Shown: positions 1-6,968, numbered from the stretch's first letter. The stretch: 9,481 nucleotides of DNA from DATKZH01 sp964505295 (GCA_964505295.1 CAZDHR010000284.1:1-9481), one strand, 5' to 3'. Notes: a model not told the origin generated them from the sequence alone. A program made the numbers and translations.

Positions 1-30
1 GAACGGCCCGAAGGGTGCTTCGCACAAAAG
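1..30. repeat. Palindromic repeat arm at the left window edge
   Basis: Positions 13-30 form an 18-base arm that is the exact reverse complement of positions 9458-9475. The 9-mer at 7-15 (ccc-gaa-ggg) also recurs at 9473-9481. Put together, the two edges describe one hairpin with an 18-bp perfect stem and a GAA loop. The arm sits directly before a coding region that it appears to interrupt. Similar dispersed extragenic palindromes are common in planctomycete genomes; that link is from memory of the group, not from a search. Confidence 0.7.
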
Positions 31-1096
31 AGCTGCGTCCCCTTTTCCCCCTCGCGAGAAGACCTACCCGGTCGACGGCGACACGTGGGAGGACTACCGG
101 TGCGAGTTGATGGTGCGGCTCTCGCAGGACCGGATTCTGGCGCCCGCCCGCGCGGTCAACCCCGACGTGAAGCTGATCATCAAGTATCCCAAGTGGTACG
201 ACCGGTTCCACGAACGGGGGTACGAGGTGGTGCGCCAGACGGCCCTGTTCGACCGCACCTGGGTAGGCACCGAGACCCGCGACTACACCGACAAGCGCTG
301 GGGCGGCACCCCGCAGTACGAGGGCTACTTCCTTATGCGATGGCTGGGCCGTCTCGGCGGGGCCAAGTGTGGCGGCGGCTGGTTCGATCCCTACGGGACC
401 ACCGAGCAGACATACGTCGAGCAGGCCAGGCAAACCGTGCTCGCCGGCGCCCGGGAGTCGCTCCTGTTCTGCTACGGCTCGCTGCTCGGGAACACAGGCC
501 CGAAGAACGTCGAGGCGCTTCGGGCGGTCATCCCGGAGCTGTTCGACGTGGCCGGGGAGGTCGGCCGGCGTCAGCTCGTCGGCGTGGCCGCGTACAAGCC
601 GCCCAACAGCCATCCGGAGAACGAGCCCCGGGTGTTCGATTTTGTGGGCATGATGGGAGTGCCCCTGGTGCCCTGCCACGAGTTCCCCGAAGAGGCGAAG
701 GCCGCCTTCTTCTCCGTCCACGCCTTGAAGGACGCCGAGCTACCCGACAAGCTCACCAAGCTGCTGGCCGCGGGCAAGCCCGTGCTGGTGACCGACGGTC
801 TAGCCGAGCGCCTTGCCGGCCGGGTCGACCTGGATCGCCCCAATGTGCAGGTCCTCCCCGTCGGCGGCAACCCCAAGTCGCTGCTGGAGCTCGACCAGGC
901 GAAGCTCGACGCGATCCACGCCCCGCTGCTCCGACCGTTCGATCGTTCATTCCGCGCACCGAACAAGGTGGCACTCTACCTGTTCGCGGACGGAAGCTGG
1001 GTCGTGGAAAACTTCAACGACGAGCCGGTGACCGCCGAGCTGGACGGGAAGCCGGTTTCGGTGGACGCGCGAGGCTGGGCGTATCGCTGGAGGTGA
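2..1096 (+). CDS. Putative secreted TIM-barrel/glycosidase-like protein, 5' truncated
   Basis: The frame is open from the window edge to TGA at 1094-1096 (364 codons seen), so no true start is visible. TTG at 107 and ATG at 110 are internal candidates, but family-like sequence already begins around codons 22-32 (TYPVDGDTWEDY). Recognisable blocks are IIKYPKWYDRFHERGY (about residues 59-74), GTETRDY (about 89-95) and GGGWFDPYGTTE. The C-terminal part (about 310-364) looks like a small beta-rich domain. These blocks resemble an uncharacterised family, seen in planctomycetes and relatives, that I associate with secreted glycosidase-like TIM barrels. The assignment is by remembered motif pattern and no catalytic residue can be named. 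The first 15-20 codons coincide with the repeat and are unlikely to be native. It is either a broken gene or one cut by the contig end. Confidence 0.6.
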   Translation, partial: NGPKGASHKRAASPFPPREKTYPVDGDTWEDYRCELMVRLSQDRILAPARAVNPDVKLIIKYPKWYDRFHERGYEVVRQTALFDRTWVGTETRDYTDKRWGGTPQYEGYFLMRWLGRLGGAKCGGGWFDPYGTTEQTYVEQARQTVLAGARESLLFCYGSLLGNTGPKNVEALRAVIPELFDVAGEVGRRQLVGVAAYKPPNSHPENEPRVFDFVGMMGVPLVPCHEFPEEAKAAFFSVHALKDAELPDKLTKLLAAGKPVLVTDGLAERLAGRVDLDRPNVQVLPVGGNPKSLLELDQAKLDAIHAPLLRPFDRSFRAPNKVALYLFADGSWVVENFNDEPVTAELDGKPVSVDARGWAYRWR

Positions 1097-1161
1097 CGAG
1101 AGGTGCGAAAAGACTGACCGTCACGGAAGTCGGGGCCGGTGAAGGAATTTGCCAAGCGTCT

Positions 1162-1187
1162 GGTTGCCAAGCTCCAGCTTGGCAACC
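1162..1187. repeat. 26-bp perfect hairpin repeat, copy 1
   Basis: Two 12-base arms are exact reverse complements around a CC loop, with core ccaagctccagcttgg. It lies in the gap between the convergent truncated gene (ending 1096) and the SGNH-like gene (ending 1193), six bases from the latter's stop. It could act as a two-way terminator or mRNA 3'-end stabiliser, though no T-run follows on either strand. A related copy lies at 6857-6882. Confidence 0.8.
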
Positions 1188-1192
1188 GCCGC

Positions 1193-2449
1193 TCACGGCC
1201 GGCTTTGCCGATCCGGATAGAGGACGTCGGTGATAAACGAGGCGGCGATGGCGTCGGCGATGCGCTCGTGGTCCTTGGCGCTGGGATGGCCATCACCGGA
1301 AATCGTCTCGAGGGGGACGTCGGAGACGTCGAGGCAGGGGATATCGAGCTTGCCGAGGACGTATCGCACGTCGCCCCAATCATACGACATGCGTTGGGGA
1401 AGGAGCACAATCACCAGCGGCGCGCCTTTTTCCGAGCACTTCTTGTGCATCTCGGAGAGGAACGCCTCGGTGAGCGAGATCTCGGCGTACTTCAATAGGG
1501 GCGAATCTTTCAGTGCGCCTTCCTCCTCGATGAGCCCGCGCGACTCGAGCTTGCCGTCAACCAGCTCGAAGTGCGGGTAGCCGCGGCGCTCGACGAGCGG
1601 GTCGAGCGACCGCTTCCGGAAGAACGGGTTGGCGACGATGTGCCTGACGTAGCTCTTGCGGAGGTAGTTCCGCCGGAGGTGATCGGGAATCATGGCGTAG
1701 ATCACCAGCGACGGCGGGTCGCGGTCCGGGGCGTCCAGCTCGTCCGACACCAAGAGATACGCGTGAACCGTGCCGTAGCCGCAAACCGCACGGTTCTGGA
1801 TCTTGTAGCTCGGCCAATGCCTGGCAGCCAAAACGGCCGGGTAGCACTCGTCGTCCTCGACGCCGTGGCCGAACGTGTAGGAGCAGCCCGTGATGAACAC
1901 CCTGCCTTCAGGCACGTCGGGCGTCGGCGTAACGCGGCAGCGGTCGCCGTCGATCGTGTAGGTCACGTCAAACTGGGGGGCCCGGTGGACCCCTTGGCGG
2001 TTCGGGACATGGTCATAGCCGTAGCGCTCGTCGAACTGCCAGATTCCGATGGGGTTGAGCGGACGGGTGGGCGCGGCGGCGACGGGTCTCGCGTCGGGCT
2101 CGGGCTGGTCGGGCCACATCCACGCGGGGATCAGATTGATCGACAAGCAGTGGCAGGTCACCAGCGCCGCCGCCAGGGCGATCGCGAACGTCAGCGTGAA
2201 CAGCCCCGCTTGTGCCCGGGCAGCGAGGATCACGCCGTTTGCCAGAAGGAAAAGGAAAGCCAGGCCCGCGCAAAGCGGCTGCGCGTCGGCAAGACGGGGA
2301 GGCGGATCGTACGGCCAACAGATCGGCTCGACGGCGACGGCGAATCCCAGCAATGCCACGGCAATCGCCCAAGCGATCCACTGGAGGGCCGTGCGGACGT
2401 TCGCGAGGTTCGGTGGGGTCGCCGGACGGCCGGAACGGTTCTTCAGCAT
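1193..2449 (-). CDS. Membrane-anchored SGNH/GDSL-like hydrolase family protein
   Basis: A 418-residue product is read from ATG at 2449. An in-frame GTG at 2479 would add ten residues and directly abuts the stop of the upstream endonuclease gene; neither start has a clear ribosome binding site. Three hydrophobic segments (about residues 21-40, 58-77 and 82-102) anchor the N-terminus. A soluble domain follows with SGNH landmarks: FITGCSYTFGHGV, where Ser190 sits in GCS in place of GDS; a GYG turn (224-226); and SGDGHPSAKDH near the end, giving Asp386 and His388 as the likely catalytic pair. In related membrane SGNH proteins the enzyme adds or removes acyl groups on extracytoplasmic glycans. That role is inferred, and no MBOAT acyltransferase partner is present. 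The gene follows the R-M pair on the same strand, possibly by chance of insertion. Confidence 0.7.
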   Translation of the reverse strand: MLKNRSGRPATPPNLANVRTALQWIAWAIAVALLGFAVAVEPICWPYDPPPRLADAQPLCAGLAFLFLLANGVILAARAQAGLFTLTFAIALAAALVTCHCLSINLIPAWMWPDQPEPDARPVAAAPTRPLNPIGIWQFDERYGYDHVPNRQGVHRAPQFDVTYTIDGDRCRVTPTPDVPEGRVFITGCSYTFGHGVEDDECYPAVLAARHWPSYKIQNRAVCGYGTVHAYLLVSDELDAPDRDPPSLVIYAMIPDHLRRNYLRKSYVRHIVANPFFRKRSLDPLVERRGYPHFELVDGKLESRGLIEEEGALKDSPLLKYAEISLTEAFLSEMHKKCSEKGAPLVIVLLPQRMSYDWGDVRYVLGKLDIPCLDVSDVPLETISGDGHPSAKDHERIADAIAASFITDVLYPDRQSRP

Positions 2450-2479
2450 TTTCTGGGCGAACGTTGAGAGAAAGCGCAC

Positions 2480-3088
2480 TCAATGGTTGTTGACGTGGAT
2501 CGGCTTGCCACCGCACAGCGCTATGTCGCCTCGCTGGTAGACCTGGCAACCCTTGAGTCGTCTGGCCGGTGCAGTAACGCCGAACGTATGCGTTCGACCG
2601 CCGCCGGAGACGCCGGCTTTGCTACCTTCGTATTTCCAGTCCGTGCGCAGCAGGTACAGCACATCCGTGCGCCAGACTATCACCGGCTTCCTGCGCTCGA
2701 TCTGCATGGTCGCATCGACCAGATACCGCCAAATGATATACCAGCCTTCATGGTCATAGTGTGACTGGACTGCCCACGGGCGGATACTCCCTTTCGATTC
2801 GAGACAGTATTTCGGCGGCGTCTTGACACCTTTGCCACGGTGTCGCAGATCCGGAAAACGAGTCTGAGCCATGTCAGTATGCCGGACCTTCTCATAGACG
2901 CTGTGTTGATCAAGCGCCCGAGTCCCGAAGATTCCGACGATGGCGCTGAATACGTTCTTCTGCTCGAAGTAAAGCTCGATCAGGTCGCCCAGTTCGCGCT
3001 CGATATAGTCGATCGACTTTCTGACGGCGCCGATCGTCAGCCCGGGAGGCAACTCAACGCTTTCGTCGAAGTCTTGGCGGCGTGCCAT
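2480..3088 (-). CDS. Type II restriction endonuclease, PD-(D/E)XK type
   Basis: A 202-residue protein is read from ATG at 3088. GGAG lies ten bases upstream of that ATG. The same frame stays open further upstream, but those codons lie inside the methyltransferase gene. The start overlaps the methyltransferase 3' end by 35 bases, which implies translational coupling. The N-terminal half is helical (GLTIGAVRKSIDYIERELGD). RFPDL with Asp80 and CLESKGS with Glu97 and Lys99 make a good PD...ExK metal-binding core, followed by an aromatic stretch (HEGWYIIWRYLVD). The C-terminus is glycine- and basic-rich (SGGGRTHTFG). Size and pairing with an adjacent methyltransferase fit a Type II enzyme that cuts unmodified DNA in the cytoplasm. 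The recognition site cannot be read from sequence. No frameshift or stop is seen, so the gene looks intact. GC in sampled 60-base stretches of the pair is about 55-65%, against up to about 75% in neighbouring genes. Confidence 0.75.
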   Translation of the reverse strand: MARRQDFDESVELPPGLTIGAVRKSIDYIERELGDLIELYFEQKNVFSAIVGIFGTRALDQHSVYEKVRHTDMAQTRFPDLRHRGKGVKTPPKYCLESKGSIRPWAVQSHYDHEGWYIIWRYLVDATMQIERRKPVIVWRTDVLYLLRTDWKYEGSKAGVSGGGRTHTFGVTAPARRLKGCQVYQRGDIALCGGKPIHVNNH

Positions 3089-4001
3089 TGGAACCGTTCT
3101 CCGATACATCGAGCGCGGCGAGTTTGGGAATCGCTTGGAGCGCCATGGCGAAGTACTCCGGATCGATCTCAATCCCGATGCTCTTCAGCCCGACGGCTCT
3201 TGCCGCAGCAATGGTTGAACCCGCGCCCATGAACGGGTCGATGATCACCCCTCTACCGAGTGGAAGGCAGGCTCGGACTATCTGTCTCATGAACTGCTGG
3301 GGCTTCAGCGAGGGATGAGGTGCAATCGAGTGTTCGTTCTTCCGAGTCGGCAAGGACGGGATCAGATCACGAAATGGCTCGTCATCGGAAATGCGACGGA
3401 GGCCGCCCGTTCCCCATTTTCGAAGGTTGTCTTGGACACGCCCCTCGCAAGGCTTCCGAAACAACCCCCAGGGTTCCCAGCACGACTTCGGTAACACGGA
3501 AACGTTTCGGAATTCCTGATGGGCGTTTTTCGGCCGGTCTCCTCCCCGCAAGCGATGTACGATCCGAATGATCTCGCCGCGGGGCTCGAATCCCGCTTCA
3601 ATGAGTGGTGCGTACACCAAATAGGAGACCAGTGGATTCGTCGCGACGAAGACATGCGCGCCCGGAACCAGCACCGGATACACTGCCTCGGCGAACTGGC
3701 GAAAGAACCGACGTAGAGCCTCCTTGTCGCGATCGGTCAGGACGGTGAAACGAGGCAAGGGGCGCCGTTTTGCGCCATCGAAGGCTGGCGGGAGTCGCCA
3801 CACGCCACCACGACCAGCCTTCATCTTTGCTAACTCCTTCGGCCGGTACTCAATAAGCCCGTAGGGAGGGTCCGTGACCACCGCATGAATCGAATTGGCG
3901 CGACGTTGTGCAAGCCACTCGAAAGCGTCTGCCAGATGAATCGAAAACAGCTTGTCTTGAACTTGTGTGATTGGAGTGGTGGCCATGGCGCGCGGCTCCA
4001 T
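3054..4001 (-). CDS. Type II DNA methyltransferase, beta class, probable N6-adenine
   Basis: The 315-residue reading starts at ATG 4001, which has GGAAG nine bases upstream. Other in-frame ATGs lie at 4073 (339 aa), 4019 and 3986. The catalytic motif VVTDPPYGLIEY (DPPY at residues 44-47) comes first, and the AdoMet-binding motif IIDPFMGAGST (255-263) followed by GIEID comes near the end. This IV-then-I order defines the beta class, and DPPY rather than SPPY favours adenine N6. HPSLKP (229-234) precedes the AdoMet motif, as is usual. The middle region (about 140-225, including RGGDRPKNAHQEF and GRVQDNLRKWGTGGLRR) should contain the target recognition domain. From memory, similar proteins occur in cyanobacteria. 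It protects host DNA from the overlapping downstream endonuclease. Modification gene first, nuclease second is an order that favours safe establishment after transfer. Confidence 0.88.
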   Translation of the reverse strand: MEPRAMATTPITQVQDKLFSIHLADAFEWLAQRRANSIHAVVTDPPYGLIEYRPKELAKMKAGRGGVWRLPPAFDGAKRRPLPRFTVLTDRDKEALRRFFRQFAEAVYPVLVPGAHVFVATNPLVSYLVYAPLIEAGFEPRGEIIRIVHRLRGGDRPKNAHQEFRNVSVLPKSCWEPWGLFRKPCEGRVQDNLRKWGTGGLRRISDDEPFRDLIPSLPTRKNEHSIAPHPSLKPQQFMRQIVRACLPLGRGVIIDPFMGAGSTIAAARAVGLKSIGIEIDPEYFAMALQAIPKLAALDVSENGSNGTPPRLRRKR

Positions 4002-4020
4002 GTCGGTTGACTTCCACATC

Positions 4021-4032
4021 CCTAGGTCTAGG
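4021..4032. promoter_or_regulatory. Small dyad in the methyltransferase leader
   Basis: CCTAG-GT-CTAGG is a 5-bp perfect inverted repeat, 19 bases upstream of the preferred methyltransferase ATG (4001) and downstream of the predicted transcription start. It could be an operator or an mRNA hairpin near the ribosome binding site. If translation starts at 4073 instead, it is simply coding. The element is short and could be chance. Confidence 0.25.
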
Positions 4033-4063
4033 TCTTCGCGGCTCCAACCTGTAGCGGTCGCCT

Positions 4064-4092
4064 CTGTGATCATGAGACGCTTGGGATCACAG
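4064..4092. promoter_or_regulatory. Candidate operator: 8-bp dyad over the R-M transcription start
   Basis: CTGTGATC (4064-4071) and GATCACAG (4085-4092) are exact inverted repeats with a 13-base spacer. The dyad spans the transcription start predicted from the promoter at 4097-4125, so a bound protein would block RNA polymerase. No separate controller (C) protein gene is visible, so the methyltransferase itself or a host regulator would have to bind. The half-sites resemble CRP half-sites, but the spacing is too long for that protein. Confidence 0.4.
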
Positions 4093-4096
4093 CCCT

Positions 4097-4125
4097 ATGA
4101 TCGTCGAGCGGTGCACGGCTGTCAA
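4097..4125 (-). promoter_or_regulatory. Predicted sigma70-like promoter of the R-M pair
   Basis: On the minus strand TTGACA (4125-4120, a perfect -35) is followed after exactly 17 bases by GATCAT (4102-4097, four of six -10 matches). The start of transcription would fall near 4090, ahead of all candidate methyltransferase start codons. It lies in the intergenic region shared with the divergent mutS. Confidence 0.45.
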
Positions 4126-4188
4126 CCGCTTCCTGACAAGATCCCTGCCCCCTTCCGCACCTGCCCGACGATTTGTTAGCATGGCGGA

Positions 4189-6804
4189 ATGTCCACCTCG
4201 ACCACCCCCATGATGAAGCAGTATCAGGAAGCGAAACGGGCGTGCCCAGACGCGATCCTCTTGTTTCGCATGGGTGACTTCTACGAGCTGTTCCACGACG
4301 ACGCCAAGATCGCCGCCCGCACGCTCAACCTGGCGCTGACCAGCCGCGAGAAGGGCGAGAATGCCATTCCCATGGCGGGGTTCCCGCACCACCAACTGGA
4401 CAGCTACCTGGGGAAGCTGATCGCGGCGGGCTTTCGCGTGGCCGTCTGCGATCAGGTGGAAGACCCCAAACAGGCCAAAGGCCTTGTCCGACGCGAGGTC
4501 ACCCGGATCGTCACCCCCGGCACCGTCACCGACGAGGCCCTGCTCGACCCCCGCCAGAGCAACTACCTGGCCGCGCTGGCCCCAGGCGATCCGGCGGGCG
4601 TGGCCTGGGTGGAGCTGTCGACCGGGCGGTTCGTGGCCGCAGCGTTCGAGCGCCGCCAGTTGGCCGACCAGCTCGCACGGATCAGCCCCGCCGAATGCCT
4701 CGTGGCCGAAGGCGCCGATGCCGTGCCCGGCTTCTTGGGCAAGCAGATGATGCTCACCCGCCGACCCGACTGGGCCTTCGCGCTGGCCGGCGCCCGCGAC
4801 GCGCTCGCTAAGCACTTCGGCACGGCTACGCTGGAAGGCTTCGGATTCACCTCCGAGAACGACGTCGCGGCGATCCGCGCGGCCGGGGCGATCCTCGACT
4901 ACCTCACCGAAACGCAAAAAAGCTCGCTCGACCACATCGAGCGGCTTACCCCCTACCGCTCCGGCGACGCCCTGGAGATCGACGAGTCGAGCCGCCGCAG
5001 CCTGGAGATCAGCCGGACCATCCGCGACGGCCGACGCGAGGGCTCGCTGTTGGCCGTGCTCGATCGCTCGGTGACCGCGATGGGCTCGCGCCTGCTGGCC
5101 GACTGGCTCGCCGGCCCGCTCACCGACCCCACGGCTATCGACGAGCGGCTCGACGCGGTCGCCGAGCTGGTCGACCAGCCCGCCCTCACCGACGAGCTGC
5201 GTCAGACGCTCCGCCGGGTGTACGACGTCGAGCGTTTGTTGGCCCGGGTGGCCACCGGTCGGGCGAGCCCTCGCGACCTGAGCTTCCTCGGACGCACGCT
5301 CACGTGCCTGCCGCCGCTGAAGGCGAAGCTCACGGCCCGCGCAAGCCGGCTCCTCAACCGGCTGGAGGCCCAGATCGACCTCTGCGTCGACCTCCGCGCC
5401 CGGCTCGACGCCGCGTTGGTCGACGACTGCCCCCTGTCGAGCCGCGACGGCGGGTTCATCCGCGAGGGCTACCACGCCGAACTCGATTCGCTCCGCCGGC
5501 TTCGCAGCGGGGGCAAGCAATGGATCGCCGGCTACCAGGCGGAGGAAACTCGCCGCACGGGCATCCCCTCGCTCAAGGTCGGCTTCAACAAGGTCTTCGG
5601 CTACTACATCGAGGTGACCAACGCCCACCGCGACAAGGTGCCCGACTCCTACATCCGCAAGCAGACCCTCAAGAACGCCGAGCGCTACATCACGCCGGAG
5701 CTGAAGGAGTACGAAGAGAAGGTCCTCACCGCCGACGAGAAGGCCAAGGAGCTCGAGTACGACCTGTTCGTCGAGCTTCGCGACGCCGTGGCCGCCTCGC
5801 GCGGGCGCATGCAGTCGACCGCGGCCGTGCTGGCCCGGATCGACGTCCTGGCCGGGCTGGCCGAGCTCGCCCGGGAGCGAAACTACGCCCGGCCCAAGGT
5901 CGTCGACGAGCCGGTCCTTGAGATCCACGACGGGCGCCACCCCGTGCTCGACATCATCGAGCCGGAAGGCACCTTCGTACCCAACGACACCCACGCGGGC
6001 GGCGACTCGGGCACGATCCTGCTGATCACCGGGCCGAACATGTCGGGCAAAAGCACCTACATCCGGCAGGTCGCCCTGATCACGCTCATGGCCCAGATCG
6101 GCAGCTTCGTGCCCGTGCGCCGGGCGACGATCGGCATTGCCGACCGGATCTTCGCCCGGGTGGGGGCGAGCGACGAGCTGACGCGCGGCCGGAGCACGTT
6201 CATGGTCGAGATGACCGAGACCGCCCGAATCCTCAACACGGCCACCGAGCGGAGCCTGGTGATTCTCGACGAGATCGGTCGCGGCACGAGCACGTACGAC
6301 GGGATCTCGCTGGCCTGGGCCGTGGTCGAGTACCTGCACGAGCACGTGGCGTGCCGCACGCTCTTCGCCACGCACTATCACGAGCTGACGGACCTGGAGC
6401 AATCGCTCGATCGGGTGAAGAACCTGAACGTGGCCGTGCGCGAGTGGCAGGACGAGGTCGTCTTTCTGTACAAGATCGTCGACGGCGCGGCCGACAAGAG
6501 TTACGGGATCCACGTCGCCCGGCTGGCCGGCGTGCCCCGCCAGGTGGTCGAGCGCTCGAAGGACATCCTCGCCCAGCTCGAAGAAGAGCATCTCGACGCC
6601 GAAGGCCGCCCAAAAATCGCCCGCCGCCCCGAACGCCGCCGCGCCGGCGATATCCAGCTCACCCTCTTCGGCCCGGCCGACCATCCGCTGTTGGACGACG
6701 TGCGCAGCGTCGATCTCGACCAGACCACGCCGCTGGAAGCGCTCCAGCTCGTCAAGCGATGGCAGGAGTCGCTGGCGGCGGAGGCGAAGAAGAAGCGACG
6801 GTAG
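4189..6804 (+). CDS. mutS: DNA mismatch repair protein MutS
   Basis: This 871-residue protein has the usual length for bacterial MutS. It recognises mismatches and small loops as a dimer and recruits MutL in an ATP-dependent way. The mismatch-reading motif is GDFYELF, with Phe31 and Glu33 as the stacking and contacting residues. The connector, lever and clamp regions follow (IEVTNAHRDKVPDSYIRKQTL lies near the clamp). The ATPase domain has Walker A GPNMSGKST (615-623), the signature DELTRGRSTF and Walker B VILDEIGRGTS (Asp694, Glu695), then FATHYHEL. Near the C-terminus QLTLF (823-827) fits a beta-clamp binding motif. The start is ATG 4189, preceded closely by GGCGG; ATG 4213 or 4216 are less likely alternatives. 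No motif is missing and the gene looks functional. It reads divergently from the R-M pair and has no mutL neighbour here. Confidence 0.98.
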   Translation: MSTSTTPMMKQYQEAKRACPDAILLFRMGDFYELFHDDAKIAARTLNLALTSREKGENAIPMAGFPHHQLDSYLGKLIAAGFRVAVCDQVEDPKQAKGLVRREVTRIVTPGTVTDEALLDPRQSNYLAALAPGDPAGVAWVELSTGRFVAAAFERRQLADQLARISPAECLVAEGADAVPGFLGKQMMLTRRPDWAFALAGARDALAKHFGTATLEGFGFTSENDVAAIRAAGAILDYLTETQKSSLDHIERLTPYRSGDALEIDESSRRSLEISRTIRDGRREGSLLAVLDRSVTAMGSRLLADWLAGPLTDPTAIDERLDAVAELVDQPALTDELRQTLRRVYDVERLLARVATGRASPRDLSFLGRTLTCLPPLKAKLTARASRLLNRLEAQIDLCVDLRARLDAALVDDCPLSSRDGGFIREGYHAELDSLRRLRSGGKQWIAGYQAEETRRTGIPSLKVGFNKVFGYYIEVTNAHRDKVPDSYIRKQTLKNAERYITPELKEYEEKVLTADEKAKELEYDLFVELRDAVAASRGRMQSTAAVLARIDVLAGLAELARERNYARPKVVDEPVLEIHDGRHPVLDIIEPEGTFVPNDTHAGGDSGTILLITGPNMSGKSTYIRQVALITLMAQIGSFVPVRRATIGIADRIFARVGASDELTRGRSTFMVEMTETARILNTATERSLVILDEIGRGTSTYDGISLAWAVVEYLHEHVACRTLFATHYHELTDLEQSLDRVKNLNVAVREWQDEVVFLYKIVDGAADKSYGIHVARLAGVPRQVVERSKDILAQLEEEHLDAEGRPKIARRPERRRAGDIQLTLFGPADHPLLDDVRSVDLDQTTPLEALQLVKRWQESLAAEAKKKRR

Positions 6805-6856
6805 GGGCGGGTGGATCCCCCCTCGCTTCCAAGCACCGCACGTTGTGTGTCCCCCT

Positions 6857-6882
6857 CGTTCCCAAGCTCCAGCTTGGGAACG
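6857..6882. repeat. 26-bp perfect hairpin repeat, copy 2
   Basis: Two 12-base exact arms flank a CC loop, sharing the core ccaagctccagcttgg with copy 1. It lies 52 bases after the mutS stop, where it could help end or protect the mutS transcript. The outer arm bases differ from copy 1 at two positions, and both changes are matched on the opposite arm, so pairing is kept. Confidence 0.8.
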
Positions 6883-6937
6883 CACTCCAGGTCAAGGCAA
6901 CCGCTCCGCGTAATGCGAAGCAGAGGCTGCGGGCCTC

Positions 6938-6968
6938 GGGCATGCCAAATGCCCATTAGGCAGGGCAT
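6938..6968. repeat. Three-armed palindrome with alternative hairpins
   Basis: GGGCAT (6938-6943), ATGCCC (6949-6954) and GGGCAT (6963-6968) occur in series. The middle arm can pair with either neighbour but not both, giving loops of 5 or 8 bases. It lies between mutS and the WD40 remnant, more than 200 bases before the next start, so a leader switch is not supported; an extragenic repeat is likelier. Confidence 0.5.

Noticed and set aside
1150..1187. Short direct repeat tgccaagc at 1150 and 1165 as a possible CRISPR or iteron unit
   Set aside because: Only two 8-base copies, the second being part of the hairpin arm; no array or replication gene is present.
85..1233. A 382-codon plus-strand frame over the first gene
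   Set aside because: The product is Arg/Pro/Gly-rich with no motifs, whereas the overlapping frame ending at 1096 has protein-like composition and recognisable blocks.
1571..2467. A 298-codon plus-strand frame opposite the SGNH-like gene
   Set aside because: It is a shadow of the hydrolase gene; the minus-strand frame has membrane segments and catalytic motifs.
3089..3172. Longer endonuclease reading starting at 3172
   Set aside because: The added 28 codons lie inside the methyltransferase coding region and lack a family-like pattern; ATG 3088 has a GGAG upstream.
4065..4091. CRP-like operator (TGTGA...TCACA)
   Set aside because: The half-sites match, but the spacer is 17 bases instead of 6, so it does not fit a CRP dimer site.
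4087..6885. A 932-codon open frame on the minus strand opposite mutS
   Set aside because: It mirrors mutS codon positions in high-GC DNA, its translation is rich in Gly/Val/Arg/Asp without family motifs, and mutS on the other strand is certain.
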